This document shows positions 47,091-60,266 of a DNA stretch of 64,000 bases, in pieces (position 1 is the first letter of the stretch; every line of letters starts with the position of its first letter). This DNA comes from Lethocerus indicus (Eukaryota; Arthropoda; Insecta; Hemiptera; Belostomatidae). The stretch spans positions 11,782,925 through 11,846,924 of the forward strand of contig JACDQD010000003.1 in NCBI GenBank assembly GCA_019843655.1, in the 5' to 3' direction. Below the pieces are notes generated by a model that made no database searches, was not told the DNA's origin, and saw only the letters and a program-made list of their open reading frames with translations. Both the position numbers and the translations under genes were made by a program.

Positions 47091-50000
47091 TAACAGGAAA
47101 CAATATTTTCTCATTTCCGACAAATTGCCCATCGGTTGGAGAGGAATTAGCAGGGTAAAATGCATCGGGTATGCCGAGGGAAGTGACTGAGAGGCGAGTA
47201 CTGCCGGGGATCGATAAGGCGGAGACTTGCCGGGACTGGTAACACCTTAATTAACACCTGGACCACTGGGGACAAAAGGAAGCCACTATATTGCTCAATA
47301 CCCCTATGGGCAAAACCGATCTCATTGCCGGTGGGACACCCCCATAAATACCGGCCCGGAAATGGCTTTCTCACGGCCCCTGGCACCGATACGCAGACAG
47401 AACGAACTCCCCCCGTCTCCGTCGAATCCACCATCCGACGACTGCAGAAATTTAATTTACCGTGTACGGAAACATCTGGCTGTTTAAACCGCCGTTTAAA
47501 TTGAAAAATTCAAATTTCCGTCTGTTGTACATTCTTGTTTTCCCCATTCGCGTAAACGTCACCCATAAAAAATTCGTTGTATACCATTTGGGATTTCTTG
47601 GGTTTCTAGCCCGCTGTTCCTTAACGCCACACATTAATCAGTGCGCACATTCTCGATCCTACCTGCTACTATTATGAACATTCAAATAAAATAAGAAAGT
47701 ATACTGTTCTTGCACTATAATGTTTAAATAATAAACCTGGGCAGTTTACTCGTCACTACAAATAACTCTTGCGCTGTATATCCGTCAACATAATTATGGA
47801 AATAAGTTTAATGGCTCCAGTGAGGTGGAACAAATTATACTGTTGTGAAATGTTTATAAATATCTGTCTATTCTTCTTTAAGATCTTTCGATACCGAGGA
47901 CCTTACTGGGACGTGTACGCGATGCCGCCGATAAATTGAGGAAATACGATTTAAAATTGTACAGCACCGCGGCCGGGGTAATAGAAAAGGGAAATGGAAG
48001 GAAGAAATATATTTCTTCAGTCAGAAAACGAACGGACAGGAAATGGCTAATAGATATGCCGCGGCGGCGAACACCACTTTATTAGGTGTCCGATTACCTC
48101 CGAGTTTCATTCATAAAAAGCTTTCCGCGAAGGTCCCAACGCCGGCAGGGATTCCAACGCATTCAAGGATGGGGGGCCTTTCACTCGGCTCAAATTATGA
48201 CAGAACTTGTCGGGATGACTTGCTCGAAAACTAAAATGACTATGCGCCCCCCCTCCCCTCCCTGCAAGGGGAGGAATTGATGTAGTATCGTTAGTCTCCT
48301 CCGGTAGCCCGGCAATCTCTTCCCGAGGGTTAGCACTGGCCTCCCGCCAATGCTATCTAAAGATTCAAATGAAATTACTTTGCTCCTCGTCTTTTTTCGC
48401 ATCGATTTTTTTAATGCGATATTGATAGTTCCCGATTCCTAGGATTGTCGTCAGACCACCCAATCATACTTATCGGGATTAACTAACAATGTAAATACCG
48501 TAACAAATTTATCATGTTCCATAGAATAAGTACTTAAAGAGGAATGGAGTGGAAATCATAGGACGAAGGTAGCTGGACTTGTAAATGTTACTGTTGGCAA
48601 AAATACATGAAAACAATGCACTCAAACACTCAAAATTTTATTTTTACACCTTAGCAAAAGATCGAATTTCATCTTAAAATGAAGCAGCATAATCTATTAA
48701 TTTAAAGTGTTTTTTATGGTCAGCAAACACTGTTACTGCCTGACATATTCTATCAGCACCTGACATGTGCAAATCGCTGTATTACTAACGTAATGGAACT
48801 GTCGAAAGCGGCGGCTTAAATGGAACCAGCTCAGAACCAAACCGACGACCGGAGGGCTGGATAGATAAAGAGTAATAAGTAAGAGCCGGTTAAAGTCAAC
48901 ATTTTTTCCGACGGTAATTTGGGTTCATACGCCAGTTTTTGCCGCGAAGAGATGATGGCATGCAATAAGGCGGTATCCCTTAGGTTTTTTCTCTCATCTC
49001 TGCTATGACTACATCCGTGATATTTTGAAATTCAAACCGCGTTTCGAGGTATACGGGAAAGCGGTCTGGGCTTTTGGCGTTTCCCGCGAACAGTTTACGG
49101 CGGATGAGAGGATTTCGCCCGGTAATGACGTGTTTCCGATGGGTTTCTGCAAATGTCCGAAAGCGAAGGCGATCCTCGGCCGGCCTAAGTGTTCCCGGAA
49201 GATCGGCAGCGGCTCGCCTGTGATTAGTCTGCCCAGTGCCATATGGCGCCACTTATCCCCCGCTAACTCCATATAATTTAGGAATTAGGATCACAGGTAA
49301 GCTTTTCATTCGCATGGTTTTTTTTACATCTCTCAGAAGCGCCCCGGGCGATATCCTTTTTTCACGAGCGCGCATAAATTCCCAGCCTCGCCGACCGATA
49401 AGGTTTTGCGTCCTTCTAATTCAATTTTGTCAACGCAACACCTCTGAAATTACCATACGATAATGGCGCGGCGTCGGATGCGAATTAAAGTTTTAACATT
49501 CTGCGCCTTTTTAATTACGTTTCGTCCGGGTATTTATATTCATATTTTTTATGGACCAAACTGGTATGAGGGCCTTCGAATCTGGACGTTTGGTATAGCC
49601 AATTTAAACGTGTTGTTATTTATCTCTTATTGCTCCCATAATGGTGGCATTTTGACTCAGTAATTTTCATATATTATACGTCTTAAATGCCGAAAAGGAT
49701 GAATAAAAAGGAGAACGGTTCATTCAGTGTGTTTCTGTGCGCCCTGTTTTCAAGAGATATCGTGAAATTTGGTTTACATTTTATTGAAGGGAATGGGGGA
49801 CTTATTACATGGGGGAAGGTTATTACAACACTAATTCTGAAAAATACTCTTGTTGTAATCGTCATAAAAATAATTATTTAAACATATATTTAGAACCTTC
49901 CATTTTCTTCCCAATAGATTAGTATGATAGGGAAGTAATAGCCAATATCGAATCTCATTTCCGCCCAATTGCTATTTCTAACCTACTTAACCACGCGCCA

Positions 50001-53000
50001 AAAGTAATTTTCGCTCGGGCTGTTAATTTAAGTATAGAATATCAATGCATAGCGGGAACTGGCCATTGCCACATCTTCCAAATAACAGTGTCCGATAGGC
50101 CGATCGTCTCGATTCGAATTGTTGTTGAATCAACCGCTGGATAATTTCAGGTTTCTCGGGCGGAGTGAGAAAGAAAGAAAGAAAGAATAGGCGAGAGGCC
50201 TTGCGGTGTCCCAGGCTCCGTTAGAAGGTTTAGCGCACCGTGTCATTAGTGGACATAATAAGACTGAATTAAAGACGTGGAGAGGACCGCGGGGGGCGTG
50301 GGCGTCCCACTGACGATAAACACCGTCCAAGCGGACCGATTGAGACATCCCCCGGTAGGAGCACAGAAACATTTTTCTGGGGAATACGGAAGTCGCAACC
50401 CGCCTTCTGAATATTTCAGTGATTATGGTAGTTTCGAAATTGTACCGTCGGACCGATGATTCAAGCCGGAGTGAAATTAAAATGAGGTATTAAATTCAAA
50501 TTATTAGTATCTATAAGACTTATATAACATCGTATCATTCGGTTTCCTTTTGCGACATTCCCTTTTAATTAAAATATTCCAGACATTTTATTTAAAAAAA
50601 TATCCAGTTAATAATGGTGTAGAAAATCATATTATGGCCACCGCTTTAATAACTGGCAATAACAATAAAGTTGGAGACCCTACGTGTAAGTTAAAAGTGC
50701 TACTTGCCCAAGATAAACTTTTATGTCTTTAAATTCTTTCTTTCTAAATAAGTACCGTTATGAAGGACTTGATGAAATTTTTTTCTGTTAAACCCATTAA
50801 AAATCTCATCAGGTTTACCCATCCTTCAGCGTAGTTTTCGAAACAATATTCAATTATAAAATCCTAGTCAGGAGGCAGACATCGCGTGTTGCTTGAATAA
50901 CAGGGGAATCGGCCGGTCCGGGTTTTCACACAAACACGTAACAGACGGAGAGAAAGAGAAACAGCGGAGAGGATAATTCTTCCAGACTTCCTCGGGTTCT
51001 TCGGAGATTAAATCAAAATCTTGTTTTAATTGGAAACATCGTTAACTCTCGTCGTGTTGTCGGCGAAGATAAGACATTCATAACAGGTCTTCAAACCGAG
51101 GGAAAAAGGCTTTTCTATGAGAAAAAGTGTGTATCCGAACAGTCATTTCGGCTCGTTTAACCTACCATTAATAGCTCGTATAGTAAAAAAATTTACAAGC
51201 GTAAAAAAATGAAAATTGAGGTGTGTCTTTATTTAACAAAGTATACGAGTCTTCTACCGTTGGTAGATTTCGCGAAAATATCCCATTCATTGTTACTGAA
51301 ATACAGCGAAGTAGAAAATAATACATTGCAATATATTTCAATAACATTTTCCTCAAAATGTGCAGTAACAATATCGGAATAAATACATTTCTATGAGTTT
51401 AAGCTAAAACGTTATATCACTCACTGTTGACCAAACGGCAAACAGGAGGTGAAAAAATGCATTATCGGTAATATTTGTAGTGCGTACAATATTCCATTGT
51501 TTTAGCTTCTTTCCTAATTCATTGCTCTCTATTCCCCGAGAGATATTAGCGTCCGGTGTCAGTCAGAGTGGGGCTCGGTCATGTGCCAGGTTTTGCGCCC
51601 TCTGGAAGTGGACCCTTTTTCGACCGGTCTCACTTCGCGAAGTACACCCAAGGGTGGAGGTTGGCGGTATAATTGATGAGGTCGCCGCCGGGGCCCGGGG
51701 CTCCCCGAATCACTTAACCCCGGCAACTGCCCCGAGGTCGAACGCAGCCGGCCATAAGACCGCCGACCAAAACACTTTGATTTATAGGCTTGATATTTCA
51801 CGCGGATCTGTTTGCGCCGGACCCTCCCCCAGACCGTTCCTAATTCGGCGAAAGTGACCGACAACGCGATAAATTCGCTTCAAAATCGGCCGAAACCTTT
51901 GCATTCGACCGATGAATTATCGCGTATTTATTTATTTTAATTCGCGACCCAATGCCCCGCAGCATTGAAGCGTTCCGGTTTGAGTAAATGAAATGTTCCG
52001 TGGTCGCGTACCGCTCTCCCAGCGTTGCCTTATCGCCTGGATCGTGTTATGAATGAACCCATAAATCACGAACGCCGGAACAAAGTTTACTGTAAACGTA
52101 TTTACCCTTCCCATGCATCGAAAGGGAATGTGCAAAAACCTTACGGAGAATTTTAAACTCCTTCAAGATTTCGTCGGGACGTTTAGTCTGGGATTATTTT
52201 AGATTGCACGACTCCAGACATTTTTCCATAGGAAAGCCGCACGCACCGAGAAATGGAAATAGTCCGCCTGGCTAGAAGTCATATAATAGGAAACAGCTTA
52301 TTTCGGGACATAAACAAATAAATCTCGGTGCGAATTGCACCGAAAGAATAAACGAACAAATTTCAATATACCTAATAACTGCGTCTGCAGTAGAAAAGGA
52401 ATTTATAGCAATCCGCATTCCTTTGCTTGTATTTCATCTCGGCATTCTGATTATTAGCCATTTGAATTCTGTTCAAGCGACGGAACAGTCAAACCGTGTC
52501 TTTCCTAAACGATATTTTGCAATTATATATTGTCCGAGGTGAACATAATATGCAATTGATGGAAATTGGGGAATGATGTCATTTTGACATATGTTGCGGT
52601 TTTGGATTTCATTTGTGGTTCAGCACAAGGTCGAAACGGAGGACGGCGGTGTGAATTCAGGCTCGGTTAGAAAATTTAGCGGGAATGGTCGGTCTTTCAA
52701 AACGTCACAGCTATTTACCAACTCTCTTTAAATCACATTGAAAACCGTTGTTCACGCAGTTACTATTAATTCGTTACTCCATTTAAATATTCAGATATTC
52801 AGTAGCATTTCTTTGAATCTCATCAAGCCTCTTATTTTGTACTTAACTGTTTCGAAGAATTGGCACCTGTTCGATGCGAGATATACAATCTTGAGCATAT
52901 CTGAACCCGCTCAGAATACAAATACTCTCGCCGTTTGAACGAGAGAAAGAAAGAAAAACGCGACAGAATAAGAAGAAATAAATCCAAGTTACGCGAGCTT

Positions 53001-54329
53001 TCGACTGGGCGAGGACGACTGAAATGCTACTTATCAAATGCTACTTGTCGTTCGGTGCCGGTGCCCAGTTGCGAAAACGTTTGCCCTTTTCCAGTGAGTT
53101 TTATGAGCCCCCGCCGGTGTCGCCACAGAAAAGGATAAGTCCGCCTAGCGGGGGAATCGTCAAAAACCCAGCTTGTGAAATATCACATTCCCCGGCCTGA
53201 AATATATGACAAAAAAGTCGAAGACTGTTCGCGTTGGCCAAAGACATTAGCTACGAAAATAAATACATATATACAGAATTGACCGAGGAGGTCTTGTGAT
53301 AGATCCAATTTCCGAATAACACAAGATGAGCCAAAGAAAAGTAATAAGGGTGAAGAGAATATTTAAATTATTCTAGAGGTATAATCTGAACCATATTGTA
53401 TAATCTGATTTGCCAATATACTTGTTACTCATTTATATTGATGTTAAAGACAAGCTAAAGTTTACGTGCTACGATGTAAGCTGAGAGCCATTTAAATTCA
53501 CGTACTTAGACCGTGCCGTAAAACCGTTCATAAAACAACCGCAGTCAATTTGCCAAATTGGGAAGAGAAGAGAATAGCGCCAATGTTTTGTGTCCTCTTT
53601 CTCGAAAAACATTATTATGCAAATTGGGGTCAAAATGTGACGGTGTTTTTGTTGGACGGGGCCGTAAAGTAGGAGGGCCGCGGGCCTAATAAACTTAAAA
53701 AATCCTATTAGATTCCTGTCACGGTTTGGGCCACGAGGAGGGCCCATCCGAAACCCCAACACAGTTAGGGATACTTTCTGTTCCGGAAAACGGATTCCTC
53801 TTGCGTGGAGATTGTCAGCGGACTGAGGCACATTTTCTTTTTTAGACTTGTTTTATTATTTGTGACGAAAAAAACGCGAGGACATGTCTTGATTATAATC
53901 GTAAGTTGTTTTGCCGCTTCGGAGATTTAATATTTGGACACCGGTTCTCCTTATTCTCCCGACGTGGCCTACGGGCTTATAGGGAACGAGGTCGGCGTTG
54001 AATCCCGAGTTTTATCCTATAATACTCATAACCTGAGTTTTTGTTGCTATAATGTTATACATACTATTTCTAGGGAAGGTAATTAGACGATGAATCTATT
54101 TTACTCGGGGTATGATTATTAATGCCTTACGAATGCCTACCATGATCCTCCTCAGTTACTTACTTTTATAATTACCCAAACTGTTCCAGCTTTTAGACTG
54201 GCCTGTTATTTTCTAATTATTACCTTTTTAAATATATTTTGAATATATATACGCGATATGATCCTCGTAATAGATCTCGCCGAGAGCTTTAGAACGATAT
54301 CAGGCACAGTCGTGTTGTGCTCACGGTGA
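47091..54329. other. Non-coding block with GC-rich islands
   Basis: Islands at about 47200-47420, 48050-48350, 49020-49270, 51550-51860 and 52930-53160 alternate with AT-rich DNA. Frames up to 125 codons show no domains. A donor-like CACAGGTAAGC is at about 49289-49299. An imperfect hairpin (GAAGGA / TCCTTC outer, TGATGA / TCATCA inner) spans about 50764-50837. Confidence 0.45.
50169..50187 (+). repeat. (GAAA)n microsatellite
   Basis: Between four and five tandem GAAA units. A shorter similar run is at about 52946-52956. Confidence 0.9.
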
Positions 54330-54358
54330 CCGTGTTTGGTCAAGTGAACCAAACACGG
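54330..54358. repeat. Perfect 11 bp hairpin
   Basis: CCGTGTTTGGT and ACCAAACACGG pair perfectly around a 7-base loop, CAAGTGA. The stem is too short for a typical animal microRNA precursor, and the flanks do not extend it well. Confidence 0.9.
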
Positions 54359-56249
54359 AGGAATATCCAGAAATATTCCATAATTTCTACAGCGCGCAGG
54401 TTGCGAGAGGAGCGCACCGAGGCGCCATTAACAAGCAGAAAAGAGTAAATTAAAATGATCGTAAAATATCTTATATTTGTCCGTTTCTAACGTCTTCACA
54501 CAAATTGCGTGACATTCCCTCAAGAAATTATCAGAAGTTGCGGCCAATCGAAAGAAACGAGATTCGAGATTAGTGAGATAAAGTCGTCCGTTGGAAGGGA
54601 GCGGGCGAAAAAAAAATTACTGGACAATTTGAAGTGTCAAAACCGAAAATTTATTTTCGCAATCGGGCGACATTTCCCGCCTAGGAATTTTTCACGATTA
54701 AATTCAAGCCGGTACCTAATCGCGTTGCCGAGTTGGGTAAATAGCCCATCCTTGTTTATAAGGCGGCTCACGGGGACCGGCGCCGCTGCCGGTCCAGTCT
54801 TAATGGTTCTCGGGCATGTAACCAGCACTAGTAATAGTAATAGTGGGGGGACAGTTAGCGTTTCCGGTTGTGCGGGGAGATGCACCCATTAACTTTGTGT
54901 TCGGCGACGAGGGGGGGGCCGGGGTTGCCCGGCCGGTAATTGGAACTGCAGTATGATAAATCCGCCGGGGACGTTCAGACCGCTTCGCGTCTGAAGATAT
55001 CATCAATCAGCGGCTCGCTCCGTCCACCGTTTCAGATCTGCGGATGTTACCAGCCGTAAATCACAACTCTACAGCTCTGTTGGTGCCGAACGGAAAAACG
55101 GCTAGAATATTGAATTTAATAAATGCGGAACGTCTTTATATCTTGGATGATATTTAGGGAGAAAAAATATAATTCGGTAGAATCACTGTCTTGGTCCACC
55201 ACTAGACCGGAGGTTCAAGCCGGTTTATTTATACTGTAGCATTTAGCCAGCGAATTAGTGAAGATTAGCAATCGAAACTATCGGTTTTGTGTATGTACAA
55301 AGTCGTTTTACATATTTTGGACGAAACATCGCGAACTTCCAAAGCGACACCACAAAACATTAACATTCTATTCTATGATACGACATGAGAAGCCGGCTTG
55401 AAGAATCAAATTCACCACTTATAATTTTACTTGACAAGTACAAATTCGTATACTAAGCGCATTCAGACATTAAGGTTACGTTACTCTCTGTGCCTTTATT
55501 TAATTGCACTCGTTAATTCTTCAATGCATCTGTTACATTGTGGTAAGGATCACAAAGGAGACCAATAAACCTCTTTGAATCTCAAATGTTCGATAAGTGA
55601 AATTTTAATGCATTCTACTTGAGTGGATCTGTGATAGGTAAAATCTGTTCGTTTGTCAGCGTATTAAATAAAAACCGACAGTTAGTATGTGAATCTTGAC
55701 GAAGGTACGGGTTTTCAGATCATAAAGAATTTTCTAATGTATTTGTTACACAGTCGGGCACCGTTCAGGACGTACGATCGGCTGAGAGTAAACGATATAA
55801 AAATTATTTCTTGCGTGGAAATATATCTAGAAACATTCGCGTGCTATTATATGATTTTTTTTACTACTCGTTGTATCCGTTTTTTAACATTGTAAGGAAA
55901 CGTCCTAAGAACTGTCAACCTGTCTGTAAGGAAGAGTGCGACATTCAGAGAAAACTGATCCTACTGATCGGAGAGAATCAAGCCTGGTTTCCCGTCACCG
56001 GTTTTTATATTACTTCGATGTCAGTTTGTTTTTTAAAGTTACTAACCTTGTCGGAAAAAAGACGAATAAAGAACGAGTCTTGTCGACTTCAACCGGTCGA
56101 TGAATTATTACAAAGTCTGATTAAAAAAACTTCCATGATTTGAAGTATACACTAAGATCAGATTTTGTGATATAAAGAAGTTTACGATGAAAGAAAATAA
56201 ATACTGAATTAAAAAAGGTATAAGTCCTGTTAAATTTAACGAATTCTAA

Positions 56250-56284
56250 CTCCATTCCCATATTATATATGTGGGAAATTGGAG
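56250..56284. repeat. Short imperfect hairpin
   Basis: CTCCA plus TTCCCATAT pairs with ATGTGGGAA plus TGGAG, with a G-T wobble and a two-base bulge (AT), around a 5-base AT loop. Non-coding AT-rich surroundings; no known family. Confidence 0.7.
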
Positions 56285-59055
56285 ATATGCATATATGTCA
56301 ATATTGTTAGTAAAAAAAACTTTTCATACTACACGAATTTATTGTTGATTAAAACTGCAATGTTTTTGCCATCGTATGGCACTCACTTATGACTGACAGT
56401 AAAAACGCTAACGGGTACTATATTACCCATAAAATGCAACTGAGGGAGGAGTAAACAAAAAGATCATCTTTTTATTTAGAAAGGCTGTCATTGTTTTTCA
56501 ACCTTGTTTTTCCCTTCATCCATTTATTTACTTATTTGCTAAAATAAGAATTATTTCTATTCTGATGTATCTCTGTTCTAATTTCTGTTTGTAATCTACT
56601 ATTCAATTGTTTACAGGGTAATGTTGATTTTAATTTTGAATCAGCTTATTAGAAGTCTACAACAGCGAAGAAACATAAAAATGTTTCAATTTTTAATCTT
56701 TCGGTCAATATTTTTCGACCCAGATTCCTGAATCAACGCTCAAATGTCAAGTCTGAATCAGTTGGATCCGGTTTCAACCCGGGCGTCCAGCTAACTACAA
56801 TTTTCGAGAAATTAAATCCGGCTTAAATATCGGGAATTAAATATCAATTAAGGCCCGGACGTTCTGGCATTTTGAGACTCGGTTTGATTTTTATTGCAGG
56901 CGTTAGTTAATTTGACAGTCGGGAATGTCCCGATTGAACGCGCCTCGAATTGATAGGGGGCCGGAAAATATGTCGATAAAATGTAGAATTTAAAGAGCGT
57001 TTGGATCGTGAATCGGCGTTTAATTAGACGGGTATTAGGCCGACCATAGCGTTCGAGACACGCAAAGCGGAACTCTCCGGGTTAATTAAGACCGATAATT
57101 CGACCAGAGAATTCGAGCTTGGTGCCATTCAGCCTTATAGTTTTGATATGGATTAAATACCAACTCAAATTGTCACTAATTTAATTCCTTTTCGCCAACC
57201 CAAGGTGATTTATGTGTAGGACAGGGAGGATATATTAGTGATAAATAACCGATCGCGTAAACTGTGGGAAGAACCTCAGTTAGTTTGGAAACCACCTGAA
57301 CGAGCTCCACTAGAAGGGTTTTAGCCCTTTCATTCTGTGGCTATGAAATTTAATTTCTTTAGTAGTGTTCTTATCGGGAAATGTGGTTATATCATGATCG
57401 CAGCAAACATTCCACATAAATATAAAGTTAAAAATGAGTCAATTTTAAATATTTATAAGCTTATAAAATCTAGCTAGTTTTAAAAGAGATATAAATTTCA
57501 GGCCGGGAACACGACCCACCTACTCTTGGTCAACTGGACAACGTTGAAGACGTCTGCTTACAACCTGTTTGTACTAGCCATCCTTGTTATTTATTACAGA
57601 CGTTATATTATTACTAGGCGACTCATGAATTGAGCCTGTTGTACAAATTCCGTATTCCGTGTCGCTTTCTAATGGCAGTGTAACTTCCTGTACAGAGAAA
57701 AAAACCAATTCTACACAGTTCAGTTATTTATGGGGTTGTCCGCGAGTGTTTGGAATATATCACCAATCTTGTGATAATAGCCTTTACGTGTGCCAGAAAA
57801 GCGTTGTGCGCCGAACGCCTGTTTGGTCCTACGCTAGACATGTTTCTATTTGTTGCTATCGACAGCAAAATTCCATTCATAATTCAGTACTTACATATAC
57901 CGGCAGCCAGTGAAGCACATTGACAGCTCTATCATTTCATTATTCCTACATTATTTACATTTGTTTAATTACTTCTATCACACCGATCAATTTAAACCCA
58001 ACTATTACATTGTATTACCATTGACACAGTAGGAGTCAATGGTTTAAATAATTCTTGAAAATATTTAAATGTAATTAATTGTTCCATTATCGTAAGAAGT
58101 CCAAATCACAATAAGTGTACGTATCGAAATTATATATTTACATATTATATAACTACATATATATTGTTGACATTTATTACTTTACATTATTTATGTTGGC
58201 TGAATATGGCGATTTGTATAAGTTTGTTGGCTGTGTTCCTATCTGAGGATCGCAAGTGCGCTGTGATGAAAATCTTGATCGTCGAATGAATATTTATAAA
58301 TTTTACCTCCCCGGTGATGTTGCCAGTTATATCGATGAAAAGAGCTCCGATAACAGTTATTATTCGTCGCTGTAATTTATTAATGTTAGTTATTTATTAT
58401 TTCTTAGCATCTGTCCATTTAGCAGAATAATCATTTCATCGTGATAAATACAACGAACACATACCAGCTCGGCGATCCATTTGAAGATTACGATTGTAAA
58501 TTTGATTGAATTTTAACCCGTATTTAAGCACTGTGGTGAGTATGGGAATAAGTTGTTTGCCATCCTTAGGAATACAATAAAGTGTTTATACTAAATAATG
58601 GCCGCGACCGCAGGCTTGAATGAATAATGAAAATTGAATATTCATGCAGCGAATGATATTCTAAATATTTCTATGGATACGTATCATGATTTGAGTAGGC
58701 GGGTATTTAATTTATCTCATTCTGGACTTAAATATAAAGCTGTAAGTGGTTTGAAAATAGAATTGCTCCTCCCAAATGTACCTTCGCGCAGAATTTATGA
58801 ATTCCATATTTGGCGTAACCGTTACGTCAGATCAGTTTTGAGAAACTGAAATAAACTCCCCTTGAGAAAAGTGGCCCGACTACCGTTGCCCAACCCGGCT
58901 CAACCTTAAAGACGATTTCAATGGGGGTTCAATCGGCACTTGCGCAACCTATTTAATCACTGCGGGGTTAGAAAGAGCGGATGATATATTAGGGCAGAGG
59001 GCGGGGGTTTGGCCGGTTGAGGGCAACCGTGCCGGCCGGAGCCTTGCTACCGGCC

Positions 59056-59092
59056 CCACCACCATCACCACCATCACCACCACCACCACCAG
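59056..59092 (+). repeat. (CAC)n / (CCA)n microsatellite
   Basis: CACCACCATCACCACCATCA followed by five CAC-type units. It encodes glycine-rich shadows on the minus strand, which are not a gene. Confidence 0.95.
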
Positions 59093-60212
59093 TCTCACTC
59101 CTCTCACTCTCCCAACACCGAAAAGCACAATAAGCCTCTCCCCCAATCACTCTTTGTCTCGTTCCATTTCCTAGTCTCCGTCCCTTCCTACAACTTCGTA
59201 CGGGCTCCACATTTCATGGTCTAGCGTTTGATCTTCCTAGCTCTTAAGAACATGGCAGAAAGGATTATTTCCCTCGGGAAATAACACCCCCTATTGACCG
59301 TTAATGGTAAATAATGGTAAATTTGTTCTTCCTCGCTAAAGTAACACATTACCGGAACCAGCCCCAAGTATCAAGGGATTGAAATGTGTGCTCGATGAAT
59401 GGCTTCGAGGAGTACCTACATAATATAATACTAAGAACAGAAAAGTGTACATAACTGTATACTTTAAGATACCTGTTTTATGATCTGCGAGTATGATCTT
59501 GTTAGTATTTCTAAATTTAAAGGACGCCTACTTTTCTACAGTACATAATACCACACTGGCGTAGGAGCCGTACTCATTTACTGGTCGAATATTATTGGGC
59601 CTCTCCCTCTTCCTCTCACTCCGACTTTGCTATTTCGTAAATTTTCAGAAGCCGCCAAGAGAGAAAAGAACACGCCAACCGTTCGGGTAAGGCCAGCGCG
59701 GGTTCAACTGAGCTCAGTTAACGATTGTGTCTTTTGGGGCCTTGAAACTATTTTTCCATTTTCCAAGATCCACGATGGGCGAGAAGATGAAGGTGTTCTC
59801 CGCAATAAATAACTCCCGATAACAGATTTCACAAGCAGCACAACATTGACTTTCGAGTTGCACCCGACCGGTGATAATCTAACGACGGGCGAAGGGCAAT
59901 ATTTATACGACCGTATAATGAAAGAAACTTTTTAAAAAGTGTTTTGTCAATCCCCAAAATGAGGATTCTTGGACGTCGCCTACGATATGGTGATATCCCG
60001 AAATATACCGTTAATGGCAAAAGACATTTATCCGAGATCTTTTCCCATCCCTTGAAACGTTATCTACATTAATTTAATATACCTGTTGGGCGATCCGCGA
60101 GGCTTTGGAATACCAGCATTCCTGCCTCCCATTGTAACATTCAGCATGTTACTGGACAGTAAGAGTGCAATGACAGCCCGAGCAGGATGCCTTAGGTGAC
60201 CGACATGCTTAA

Positions 60213-60266
60213 GCGCTTTGAGGGCTAGAAGCCGAAACCGGTCTAGAATAAGACCAAATCGGCTAG
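60213..60266 (+). repeat. Relic of the hammerhead-like segment
   Basis: GGGCTAGAAGCC can form helix II, followed by GAAACCGGTCTAGAATAAGA and CCAAAT. The 3' part shares about 30 positions with the foldback arms at 9.3 and 9.6 kb (GCCGAAACC, GTCTAGAA, AAGACCAAA), so the copies are homologous. The 5' box is altered (CTTTGAG). ACCGGT, the self-complementary helix III of dimeric hammerheads, is intact. Confidence 0.5.

Larger units (their letters stand above)
54359..60212. other. Non-coding block
   Basis: A GC-rich island at about 54740-55030 contains a short G/C-run. AT-rich sequence follows to about 58.9 kb, then a GC-rich patch with a CAC microsatellite. The 110-127 codon frames at 54509-54892 and 55811-56143 have no recognisable domain. 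Confidence 0.45.

Noticed and set aside
47080..47434. Upstream extension of the RT frame, and the 95-codon minus frame at 47147-47434
   Set aside because: The target-site duplication at 47080-47090 marks the LINE edge. Sequence beyond it is host DNA, and the 95-codon frame has no recognisable domain.
51480..51864. Opposed frames of 125 (plus) and 101 (minus) codons
   Set aside because: They lie in a CpG-rich island where stop codons are rare on all frames; neither has a domain or splice context.
55176..55226. tRNA-like stretch (CGGTAGAATCA ... GGTTCAAGCCGG)
   Set aside because: A possible D-arm and T-arm are visible, but the anticodon loop would have 8 bases, the T-stem has a mismatch and no acceptor stem closes.
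59056..59092. Glycine-rich frames on the minus strand over the CAC repeat
   Set aside because: These are translations of a microsatellite with no conserved sequence on either side.
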